NCBI GenBank assembly: GCA_041905595.1
Contig: JAYRKT010000023.1
Location: 1-64,000, forward strand
DNA: 64,000 nt
Direction: 5' to 3'
Source of the DNA: Aliitabrizicola sp041905595
GTDB taxonomy: Bacteria > Pseudomonadota > Alphaproteobacteria > Rhodobacterales > Rhodobacteraceae
Under the pieces are notes generated by a model that did not search any database, was not told the DNA's origin, and saw only the letters and a program-made list of their open reading frames with translations. Below are positions 25,901-33,980 of this stretch, in pieces. The first letter of the stretch is position 1; each line of letters opens with the position of its first letter. Both the position numbers and the translations under genes were made by a program.

Positions 25901-26665
25901 ATGCTGCCCATCTATCCGGATCTCGAAGGCAAGTCCGTCTTCATCACCGGCGGCGGCTCGGGCATCGGAGCCGCGCTGACCGAGGGGTTCCTGCGGCAAG
26001 GCGCCAGGGTGGCCTTCTGCCAGCGCAGCGACGCCACGGCGTTCTGCGACGAGATGCAGAAGGTCACGGGCAACCGCCCGATGTTCCTGCGCTGCGACTT
26101 GACCGATCTGGAGCAGTTGAATTCTGCGCTGGCGGCAGCGGCAAAGGCGCATGGTCCGATCACCATCCTTGTCAACAACGCCGCCAACGATCAGCGGCAC
26201 AAGACGCTGGAAACGGACGAGGCGTTTTTCGACTGGTCGATTGCGATCAACCTCAAAGCCTATTTCTTTGCGGCCAAAGCGGTGATCCCTGGAATGCAGG
26301 CGGCCGGCGGCGGGTCGATCATCAACTTCTCGTCGATCAGCTACATGATGGGCAACGCCGGCTACCCGGTCTACACAGCAGCGAATTCCGGCATCAATGG
26401 CCTGACCCGCAGCCTTGCGCGCGAGTTCGGACCTGAACGCATCCGCGTCAACGCCTTGTCACCCGGCTGGGTCCTGACCGAGCGGCAGAAGGAGCTGTGG
26501 GTCACGCCCGAGGGGCTGGCTGCCCATTTGGACCGCCAATGCCTGAAAGACCCGCTGGAGCCGTCCGACATTGTGGGCGGTTGCCTTTTCCTTGCCTCTT
26601 CGGCGTCGAAGGCGATGACGGGGCAGGCACTGGTGATCGACGGCGGTGTGGTGGTGACGGGATGA
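25901..26665 (+). CDS. SDR-family dehydrogenase (probable sugar dehydrogenase) with altered active site
   Basis: 254 residues from ATG 25901, which has GGAGG at 8 nt. Rossmann motif FITGGGSGIGAAL (about 15-27), NNAAN (92-96), catalytic Ser145 and Tyr158 are present, but the usual Lys four residues after Tyr is Asn162 (YTAAN; codon AAT at 26384). By context it should oxidise galactose or a related sugar to a lactone with NAD(P)+. Loss of the Lys would normally cripple an SDR enzyme, so this may be a mutated gene, a sequencing error or a changed function. The stop overlaps dgoK (ATGA). Confidence 0.82.
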   Translation: MLPIYPDLEGKSVFITGGGSGIGAALTEGFLRQGARVAFCQRSDATAFCDEMQKVTGNRPMFLRCDLTDLEQLNSALAAAAKAHGPITILVNNAANDQRHKTLETDEAFFDWSIAINLKAYFFAAKAVIPGMQAAGGGSIINFSSISYMMGNAGYPVYTAANSGINGLTRSLAREFGPERIRVNALSPGWVLTERQKELWVTPEGLAAHLDRQCLKDPLEPSDIVGGCLFLASSASKAMTGQALVIDGGVVVTG

Positions 26666-27561
26666 AAGCGGACTGGATTGCCGTCGACTGGGGCACGACC
26701 CATCTGCGGGCCTGGGCCATGGGCGCGGAGGGACTCCGCGCCGAAGCCGCGTCCGACGACGGGATGGGCCGGCTGGCGCGTGACAGCTTCGAAGCCGCGC
26801 TGATCCGCCTGATCGAACCTTGGCTCGGCCCCGGCGTCACCCCCGTTGTCGCCTGCGGAATGGTGGGCAGCCGCCAGGGCTGGATCGAGGCCCCATATCG
26901 CGCCGTGCCCTGCCCGCCGGTCGCGCAAGGGGAGTTGATGCCTGTACCGGTCACGGATCCGCGGATCTCCATGCGGATCGCGCCAGGTTTGCAGCAGCTG
27001 CAGCCACCGGATGTGATGCGCGGCGAGGAAACCCAGATTGCCGGGGCTTTGGCGCTTGATCCCGGGTTCGACGGGGCGATCTGCCTGCCCGGCACCCATT
27101 CGAAATGGGCCCAGGTCAGCGCGGGAGAGGTGGTCAGTTTCCAGACCTTCATGACAGGCGAACTCTTTGCACTTCTGGCCGAACAATCCGTCCTGCGCCA
27201 CGGCCTCTCCGAAGGCTGGGAAGATGCGGCCTTCGACCAGGGCGTGGCCGATGGCATGGCGCGGCCCGACCGGCTGATGGCCCAGTTGTTCCGCCTGCGG
27301 GCCGAAGGGCTGATCGCCGGGCTGACCGGTGACGCGGCCCGCGCCCGCCTGTCCGGGCTGCTGATCGGGGCCGAGCTCGCCGGCGCCAAGGCCTGGTGGC
27401 TGGGTCTGCCGATCCTGCTGATCGGTTCGCCCGGCCTGACAGACGTTTACGCCCGCGCGCTCGCCGCGCAGGGTGCCTCCAGCCAATCCCTATCCGCCAC
27501 CGACTGCACGATCGCCGGACTGGCCCGTGCCGCCGGGGCGCTTTCAAAGGCAACAGAATGA
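26662..27561 (+). CDS. dgoK: 2-dehydro-3-deoxygalactonokinase DgoK
   Basis: 299 residues. N-terminal IAVDWGTTHLRAWAM nucleotide motif and PGTHSKWAQVSAGEVVSFQT are typical of DgoK. It phosphorylates 2-keto-3-deoxygalactonate with ATP. Starts by ATGA overlap with the SDR gene and ends by ATGA overlap with dgoA. Confidence 0.92.
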   Translation: MKADWIAVDWGTTHLRAWAMGAEGLRAEAASDDGMGRLARDSFEAALIRLIEPWLGPGVTPVVACGMVGSRQGWIEAPYRAVPCPPVAQGELMPVPVTDPRISMRIAPGLQQLQPPDVMRGEETQIAGALALDPGFDGAICLPGTHSKWAQVSAGEVVSFQTFMTGELFALLAEQSVLRHGLSEGWEDAAFDQGVADGMARPDRLMAQLFRLRAEGLIAGLTGDAARARLSGLLIGAELAGAKAWWLGLPILLIGSPGLTDVYARALAAQGASSQSLSATDCTIAGLARAAGALSKATE

Positions 27562-28163
27562 CCCGTCCGATCATTGCCATCCTGCGTGGCATCACCCCTG
27601 ATGCTGCCCTGCCCGTGGCCGAGGCGCTGATCTCTGCCGGCATCTCCACAATTGAGGTTCCCCTGAACTCTCCCCACCCGATGCACTCCATTGCCGCAAT
27701 GGTGCATGCCTTCGGCGATCATGCCGTGATCGGGGCGGGCACGGTGCTGACTGTGAAGCAGGTGCGCGAAGTGGCCGATGCGGGCGGACGCATCATCGTC
27801 TCGCCCAACATGGATGCCGAGGTCATCGCCGAGACACGACGCGCCGGGCTGCAAAGCTGGCCGGGCGTGATGACGCCCACCGAATGTTTCGCTGCGCTGA
27901 AGGCCGGGGCCTCCGGGTTGAAACTGTTCCCCGGTAACTTGCTTGGTCCCGACGGGCTGAAGGCCATCCGCGCGGTCCTGCCGCAGGGAACGCGGGTCTA
28001 TGCCGTCGGCGGGGCTGGCACCGCCAACCTGAAGGACTGGCTCAAGGCAGGGGCGGACGGGTTCGGCATTGGCACTTCGCTTTATGTCCCTGGGCTTTCG
28101 GCCAGCGAGGTTGCGGCCCGCGCCCGCGCGCTGGTGGCCGCCTATGATGAGGCAGCAGAATGA
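27558..28163 (+). CDS. dgoA: 2-dehydro-3-deoxy-6-phosphogalactonate aldolase DgoA
   Basis: 201 residues, class I KDPG/KDPGal aldolase. IIAILRGITPDAALPVAEAL, ISTIEVPLNSP (catalytic Glu) and GLKLFPGNLLGPDGLKAI (Schiff-base Lys) are visible. Cleaves KDPGal into pyruvate and glyceraldehyde 3-phosphate. Overlaps both neighbours by ATGA. Confidence 0.93.
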   Translation: MTRPIIAILRGITPDAALPVAEALISAGISTIEVPLNSPHPMHSIAAMVHAFGDHAVIGAGTVLTVKQVREVADAGGRIIVSPNMDAEVIAETRRAGLQSWPGVMTPTECFAALKAGASGLKLFPGNLLGPDGLKAIRAVLPQGTRVYAVGGAGTANLKDWLKAGADGFGIGTSLYVPGLSASEVAARARALVAAYDEAAE

Positions 28164-29002
28164 TCTTCGACGACCGCGCCTGCGACTTGGGTGAAGGCCC
28201 ACTCTGGCATCCGCTGCGCCAGCAGCTTTTCTGGTTCGACATTCTCGGAAAGCGGCTGCTGACGCGCGACGAAACCGGCCAGCACCAGTGGCAGTTCGAT
28301 CAGATGGCCTCGGCCGCCGGCTGGGTCGACCGCGACACGCTGCTGATCGCCGGAGAACGCGGGTTGTTCCGCTTCAACCTCGCGACCGGCGCAAGCGATC
28401 CGGTCGCGCCCCTTGAAGCCGACAATCCGGTGACCAGGTCGAACGACGGACGCGCCGATCCGCAGGGCGGGCTCTGGATCGGCACGATGGGCAAGAAGGC
28501 CGAAGCGGGCGCCGGCGCGATCTACCGCTACTACCGGGGCGAGGTCAGGCAGCTTTTCCCGTCGATTTCGATCCCAAATTCGATGTGCTTCACGGTTGAC
28601 GGGCGCACCGCCCAATTCGCGGATTCGCCAACCCGCCGGGTGATGCGCGTGTCCCTGGATGCCGAAGGATGGCCCAAGGGCAAGCCAGAGGTCTTCCTGC
28701 AGCTGGCCCCAGACGGGGCCGAGCCGGATGGCGCCGTGATCGACAGCGACGGAGTGACTTGGCTGGCTGAATGGGGCGCCGCGCGAGTCGCGGCCTATGC
28801 GCCCGACGGAAGCTTCCTGCGCAGCGTGGCCTTTGACGCGCCTCATACGTCCTGCCCCGCTTTCGGGGGCACGACGCTCTACTGCACGTCAGCCCTGCAG
28901 GGAATGGATGCGGCCGCACGCGCCGCCAATCCCAGGGCGGGCATGACCTTCATGGCCGAGGGAGTGGCCAAGGGCCAGCTTGAGCATCAAGTAATTCTCT
29001 AG
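28160..29002 (+). CDS. SMP-30/gluconolactonase family lactonase
   Basis: 280 residues. Metal-site motifs: Glu in DLGEGPLWHP (about 14), Asn/Asp in RSNDGRADPQGGLWIGTMGK (about 94-112) and PDGAVIDSDGVTWLAEWG. Would hydrolyse galactonolactone made by the SDR dehydrogenase. Last gene of the operon. A galactonate dehydratase (DgoD) and a sugar transporter are not in this window. Confidence 0.9.
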   Translation: MIFDDRACDLGEGPLWHPLRQQLFWFDILGKRLLTRDETGQHQWQFDQMASAAGWVDRDTLLIAGERGLFRFNLATGASDPVAPLEADNPVTRSNDGRADPQGGLWIGTMGKKAEAGAGAIYRYYRGEVRQLFPSISIPNSMCFTVDGRTAQFADSPTRRVMRVSLDAEGWPKGKPEVFLQLAPDGAEPDGAVIDSDGVTWLAEWGAARVAAYAPDGSFLRSVAFDAPHTSCPAFGGTTLYCTSALQGMDAAARAANPRAGMTFMAEGVAKGQLEHQVIL

Positions 29003-29015
29003 CGCCGGACGGGCG

Positions 29016-29867
29016 TCAGGTCGGTGACATGCCGCGCAGTCGCTCTGACCTGCGCCGCAGCACCTCGAGCGTGACCAAAAGCACGACCGAGATCGAGACG
29101 AGTACGGTTGCGGCGGCCAGGATCGTCGGGCTGATCTGTTCGCGCAGGCCGGTGAACATCTGCCAGGGCAGTGTCTTGTCGCCCGGCGCGCCAAGGAACA
29201 GCACCACCACCACCTCGTCGAATGATGTGATGAAGGCGAAAAGTGCCCCGGCCACGACGCCCGGCATGATGAGCGGCATCTGCACCATGAAGAAGGTGCG
29301 GACCGGCCCCGCGCCAAGGCTCGCTGCCGCGCGTGTCAATGACCGGTCAAAGCCGACGAGTGTCGCCGTCACGGTGATGATGACGAAGGGAATGCCCAGG
29401 ACCGCATGGGCCAGGACGACCCCCCAGTAGGTTCCTTGCAACCCGACACGCGAATAGAAGAAATACATCCCCGCCGCCGAGATGATGAGCGGCACGATCA
29501 TCGGCGAGATCAGGATCGCCATGATCGTGCCCTTGAACGGAACATGCGACTGCGACAGGCCGATGGCGGCCAGGGTGCCAAGGCTCACGGCGATCAGTGT
29601 CGCCACCGGTGCAATGGCAAGCGAGTTCCATAGCGGCAATTGCCAGTCGGGGTTGGTGAAGAAGTCGTGGTAGTGCTTCAGCGAATACCCCGCCGGATCA
29701 AGCCGCAGCATCTCGGGCGAAAAGGTGAAGAAGTCCTGCGCGTTGAAGCTGAGCGGGATGATGATGATGATCGGGGCGATCAGGAAGAAGAAGATCAGCC
29801 CGCAGATCACGCGGAAGGCATAGTGCCAGAGGCGCTGGCCAGCGGTGGCATAGACGGGCAGGCTCAT
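29016..29867 (-). CDS. ABC transporter permease, PotC type
   Basis: 283 residues, about six membrane segments. EAA-loop region RSLTRAAASLGAGPVRTFFM and TSFDEVVVVLFLGAPGD, the latter typical of PotC. Last gene of the creatinase/ABC operon. It runs convergently into the lactonase gene with only 13 nt between. Confidence 0.9.
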   Translation of the reverse strand: MSLPVYATAGQRLWHYAFRVICGLIFFFLIAPIIIIIPLSFNAQDFFTFSPEMLRLDPAGYSLKHYHDFFTNPDWQLPLWNSLAIAPVATLIAVSLGTLAAIGLSQSHVPFKGTIMAILISPMIVPLIISAAGMYFFYSRVGLQGTYWGVVLAHAVLGIPFVIITVTATLVGFDRSLTRAAASLGAGPVRTFFMVQMPLIMPGVVAGALFAFITSFDEVVVVLFLGAPGDKTLPWQMFTGLREQISPTILAAATVLVSISVVLLVTLEVLRRRSERLRGMSPT

Positions 29868-29906
29868 GCGCGCGGTCCCTGAATGCTGCAGATCGACGGG
29901 GCGAGG

Positions 29907-31553
29907 TCAGCCGAGTTTGACATTGTCGATCCCCACGATGCGGTCATAGACCCAGTAGAGCACCAGAACCACGACCAGCAGCAGCGAGCCGAGCGCGGCG
30001 GCCAGTCCCCAGTTCAGCGAGGTGCCGATGTGATAGGCGATGCGGTTCGAGATGAACACGCCCTTCGCCCCGCCGACGAGTTCGGGCGTGATGTAATAGC
30101 CGATGGCGAGGATGAAGACGAGGATCGAACCCGCGCCGATCCCTGGAATGCTCTGTGGGAAGTAGACGCGCCAGAACGCCGTCCAGTCCGTCGCGCCAAG
30201 CGACTTGGCGGCCCGCAGATAGGACGGCGGGATCGTCTTCATCACCGAGTACAGCGGCAGGATCATGAACGGCAGCAGGATATGCGTCATCGCGATGATC
30301 GTGCCGGTCTGGTTGTTGATGAGGACAAGGCGGTTGTCGTCGGCCACCAGCCCGGCCCAGACAAGAAGATCGTTGATGACCCCCTGCTGTTGCAGGAGCA
30401 CCTTCCACGCGCTCGTGCGTACCAGAAGCGAGGTCCAGAACGGCAGCAGCACCAGGATCATCAGCAGGTTGGCCGTGCGCGGCGCCAGGTTCGCCAGTAG
30501 CCATGCCACCGGATAGCCCAGCAGGATGCAGGTGCCTGTGATCGCCAGCGAAAGGATCATCGTGCGCAGGAACAGCATCAGATAGACGCGTTCGGACTCC
30601 GCGCGCGGGGCGATGCCATCCGCTGTCATCTTCAGGTCGACAGCGTTGAGGAAGTAGCCAGAGGTGAAGCGCGGGCTAAAGACCTTGATGATCGACCAAG
30701 GCTGCGGCGTCGCCCAGGCCTTGTCGCTTTCCGTGAAAGCGGCAGTGAAATTGGCTGCGGGGATCGTTCCCGCCTGCTCCGCCGCGACAATCGCCGAAAG
30801 GGCGGGCTGCCATTCCGCCCCGAAGGCGCCGGCTGCCGAGGGATTGGCCTTCAGATCCTCGGTCAGGCCGACGGCGACGGTGTTCCACGGGCGCTTTTCG
30901 GTCGGGCTGTCATTCTTCACCGTCTGCATGACGCGGGCAAAATCGGCGAAGGCGGCGGATGTCAGCGGCAGGTTGTCCCGCGCTGCGGGTGACAGCACGA
31001 AGGGCGGCTCGGCGGTCTTGCCGCCTGCCTTGTCCCAGTCGGCCTGCGCCGAAACCCAGGCAGGATCGCCCAGCAGTTTGGTCCAGGTAGTCGGCGCGTC
31101 CCAAATGGCGTCGACCGCGACCAGCGCCTTGGCGACATCCTCGCCCATGTCGTCCACATCCCGGCCAGTCCCGCGCAACAGCGACGAAAATCCCGAGTCC
31201 TCGTAGTTCAGTCGGGTGCCAAGCTGGGTATGGGTCTTTTCCGCCACCGCGATCAGAAGATCGGAGGCAAGCGCACGATAGACGGGTTCTTCCGGCGGGG
31301 TGCCGGACTCGGCGTTCCAGTTTGCCAGGGCCACAACGGTGCGCGGCAGGGTGTCGGCCACGATGTCATTCTGGACCGAGCGGAACAGCATGTCCCCGAT
31401 CGGGGCAATGAAGGTGACGAGGACGAAAATCAGAAGCGGCGCGATCAGCAGGAAGGCACGCAACTTCTGCCGGCGAAGCGCGCGGTTCAGGCTTTGCTTC
31501 AGCGGTGTTCCATCCGCCGCAAGCATCGGGCCGTTTGCTGTCTGATCCGTCAT
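29907..31553 (-). CDS. ABC transporter permease, PotB type, with a large extracytoplasmic insertion
   Basis: 548 residues, about 250 more than a normal PotB. A first membrane helix (about 33-55, FLLIAPLLIFVLVTFIAPIG) is followed by roughly 265 mostly hydrophilic residues before the next helix (about 322-350). The remaining helices and the EAA loop (SYLRAAKSLGATDWTAFWRV) are standard PotB. The inserted segment should lie in the periplasm and recalls the P2 loop of MalF in position, though I see no sequence similarity. Partner of the PotC-type permease. Confidence 0.9.
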   Translation of the reverse strand: MTDQTANGPMLAADGTPLKQSLNRALRRQKLRAFLLIAPLLIFVLVTFIAPIGDMLFRSVQNDIVADTLPRTVVALANWNAESGTPPEEPVYRALASDLLIAVAEKTHTQLGTRLNYEDSGFSSLLRGTGRDVDDMGEDVAKALVAVDAIWDAPTTWTKLLGDPAWVSAQADWDKAGGKTAEPPFVLSPAARDNLPLTSAAFADFARVMQTVKNDSPTEKRPWNTVAVGLTEDLKANPSAAGAFGAEWQPALSAIVAAEQAGTIPAANFTAAFTESDKAWATPQPWSIIKVFSPRFTSGYFLNAVDLKMTADGIAPRAESERVYLMLFLRTMILSLAITGTCILLGYPVAWLLANLAPRTANLLMILVLLPFWTSLLVRTSAWKVLLQQQGVINDLLVWAGLVADDNRLVLINNQTGTIIAMTHILLPFMILPLYSVMKTIPPSYLRAAKSLGATDWTAFWRVYFPQSIPGIGAGSILVFILAIGYYITPELVGGAKGVFISNRIAYHIGTSLNWGLAAALGSLLLVVVLVLYWVYDRIVGIDNVKLG

Positions 31554-31611
31554 TCGTCGTCCCCGCAGTCAGGGGACGGGACTTTCGCCCCGCCCCCATT
31601 ACGTTCCAGGC

Positions 31612-32745
31612 TTACTTCGACAGCCAGTTCTGGAAAGCCACTTCGACCGCGTCCTGGTTGTCCGCCCACCATTCGATGTTGTTCACCAGATAGTTCTTCT
31701 GGTTTGCGGGGTTGGTGGGCATGAAGGGCGCCATTTCGATGCCGAGTGTTGCGTGCTTCGACACCAGCGGCTGCGACGAGGCGCGGGCCGGGCCGTACGA
31801 GATATACTTGGCCTGATCCGCCAGACGCTGCGTGTCGGTGGCGAAGTTCAGGAAGTGCATCACGCGGTTCTTCTGGGCTTCGTCCAGGCCCTTGGGAACA
31901 ACCCAACCGTCGAAGTCAAACACTTCCCAGTCCCACAGCATGGCGATGGGCTGCTTCTGCTCGACGATGGCCGAGAACAGGCGGCCGTTATAGGTCGATC
32001 CCATCACGACTTCGCCATCAGCCAGAAGCTGCGGGGTTTCGGCGCCGGCCGACCACCACACGACATGATCCTTGATGGTGTCGAGCTTGGCGAGGGCGCG
32101 GTCCACGCCCTCTTTCGTGGAGAGCACGGTGTAAAGCTCATCCTTCGAGACGCCGTCACACAGGAGCGCCCATTCGAGGTTCTTCTTCGGACGCTTTTCC
32201 AGCGCGCGCATTCCAGGGAAGGTCTGGAGATCGAAGATCGCGCAGAGGTCTTCCGGAACCTTGCCATTCCATTCCTTGACGTCGGTGCGATAGCCGAAGG
32301 TGGTCGAGAACACGATCTGCGGCACGAAGCATTCGTTGATCATCGCCGCGCCGAAGTCCTTCGAAGCGGGGGTGCCGTCGGGGGCGGCGGCAAGGTCCTT
32401 ATCGAAGTCGATTTCCTCGGCCAGGCCTTCATCGCAGGCGCGCTGGCTGTCGGGGCCTTCAACATCGACCAGGCTGTAGGTCATGTTGCCGGCTTCCGAC
32501 GCGGCGCGCATCTTGGCGATGGCTTCGTTCGAGCCTTCGTCCCAGGTGATCTTGACGCCGGTCAACTTGGAATAGGGCTCGGCATAGGCCGCGACCTGCG
32601 AGGCCTGGTAGGCGCCGCCCCAGGACATCAGGACCATCGAGTCAGAGCAATTGTCGCAAGGCGGCAGATCCTCGGCAAATGCAACGCCGGCGCCAAGCGG
32701 CAGCATCGCCAGCGCGGTTGCACTGAGAAGGGATTTGAGTGTCAT
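31612..32745 (-). CDS. ABC transporter substrate-binding protein, PotD type
   Basis: 377 residues from ATG 32745, chosen because GGGAG lies 7 nt before it; the ATG at 32751 has only 1 nt spacing. Signal peptide with AFA cleavage site (TLKSLLSATALAMLPLGAGV). The mature protein starts VLMSWGGAYQASQVAAYAEP, the type II binding fold of spermidine/putrescine proteins. The creatinase partner suggests creatine or a related guanidino compound as ligand, which is inference. Confidence 0.92.
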   Translation of the reverse strand: MTLKSLLSATALAMLPLGAGVAFAEDLPPCDNCSDSMVLMSWGGAYQASQVAAYAEPYSKLTGVKITWDEGSNEAIAKMRAASEAGNMTYSLVDVEGPDSQRACDEGLAEEIDFDKDLAAAPDGTPASKDFGAAMINECFVPQIVFSTTFGYRTDVKEWNGKVPEDLCAIFDLQTFPGMRALEKRPKKNLEWALLCDGVSKDELYTVLSTKEGVDRALAKLDTIKDHVVWWSAGAETPQLLADGEVVMGSTYNGRLFSAIVEQKQPIAMLWDWEVFDFDGWVVPKGLDEAQKNRVMHFLNFATDTQRLADQAKYISYGPARASSQPLVSKHATLGIEMAPFMPTNPANQKNYLVNNIEWWADNQDAVEVAFQNWLSK

Positions 32746-32793
32746 TGTCATACTCCCGGTTGTTATTTTGGTTTTTCTTGCCCTTGCGGGCCT

Positions 32794-33900
32794 CTACGGC
32801 GCGTCGAGCGCGCGGCAGTCTTCTGGCAGCCAGCCGATCTCGATGATCTCGCCGGGCTTGTTGCGGATCTGATCGGGGGCATTGCGGGTCTTGATGACGA
32901 AATCGTCGTGTCCGGCGACCTTCAGGCGCGTTCGGAAGATGTCGCCCATATAAATGAACTCGACCACCTCGGCCTTCAGCGTATGCACCCCCGGACGAAG
33001 CCGCGCCTTGTTGGTTTCGACGCGCTCGGGGCGGATCGAAACCTGTGTGCGATCACCGACCTTCGAGACGTTCACCGGCTTGGCGTCGATGATGTCGCCC
33101 GAGTCGAGTCGGACGACACAGGTGTCACCCTTGATCTCAGTCACGGTGCCCATCAGACGGTTGTTCTCGCCAATGAACTGCGCGACGAAGCTGTTGACGG
33201 GGGCCTCGTAGAGTTCGGAAGGCGGGGCCAGTTGCTGGATGCGCCCGTCGTTGAACACCGCGACCCGGTCGGACATGGTCAGCGCCTCGGTCTGGTCATG
33301 GGTGACATAGACCGTGGTGATGCCCAGCTCGTGGGCAAGCCGCGTGATCTCGAACTGCATATGTTCGCGAAGCTGCTTGTCCAACGCGCCAAGGGGTTCG
33401 TCCATCAGGACGAGCTCCGGCTCGAACACCAGCGCGCGGGCCAATGCGACACGCTGCTGCTGACCGCCAGAAAGCTGCGACGGGCGCCTACCGGCAAAGC
33501 CACCCATCTGCACCATGTCCAGCGCGCGCTTGACCTTTTGATCGCGTACCGCCTTGTCGAGCTTGCGCACCTCGAGCGGGAAGGCGAGGTTTTCGGCGAC
33601 CGTCATGTGGGGGAAAAGCGCGTAGTTCTGGAACACCATTCCGATGCCGCGCTTGTGGGGTGGAACGGTATTGATGTTGCGCCCGTTCAGGCGAATCTCG
33701 CCGTGCGTTGCCGTTTCGAAGCCCGCGAGCATCATCAGGCAGGTCGTCTTGCCCGAGCCTGACGGGCCGAGCATCGTCAGAAACTCTCCCTTCGGCAGGG
33801 AAAGGTTCAAATCCTTCACGACGAGCGTCACACCGTCGTAGCTTTTTTGAACTCGGTCGAAAACGACGAACGCATCGTTCGCCATCGCCCCTTCAGCCAT
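32794..33900 (-). CDS. ABC transporter ATP-binding protein, PotA type
   Basis: 368 residues. Walker A GPSGSGKTT, signature LSGGQQQRVALARAL, Walker B LVLMDEPLGALDKQ, H-loop YVTHDQTEA, then a C-terminal TOBE domain (RPERVETNKARLRPG). ATG 33900 is preferred; ATG 33885 is possible. Lies 80 nt downstream of the creatinase gene. Confidence 0.93.
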   Translation of the reverse strand: MAEGAMANDAFVVFDRVQKSYDGVTLVVKDLNLSLPKGEFLTMLGPSGSGKTTCLMMLAGFETATHGEIRLNGRNINTVPPHKRGIGMVFQNYALFPHMTVAENLAFPLEVRKLDKAVRDQKVKRALDMVQMGGFAGRRPSQLSGGQQQRVALARALVFEPELVLMDEPLGALDKQLREHMQFEITRLAHELGITTVYVTHDQTEALTMSDRVAVFNDGRIQQLAPPSELYEAPVNSFVAQFIGENNRLMGTVTEIKGDTCVVRLDSGDIIDAKPVNVSKVGDRTQVSIRPERVETNKARLRPGVHTLKAEVVEFIYMGDIFRTRLKVAGHDDFVIKTRNAPDQIRNKPGEIIEIGWLPEDCRALDAP

Positions 33901-33980
33901 ACGCGCATCCCCGTTGCGGTTGCCCCCTTGTCGGACCGAGCGGCACGCTGCCCAGCCGCCGCCTGTTCTCAAGCGAGGGT

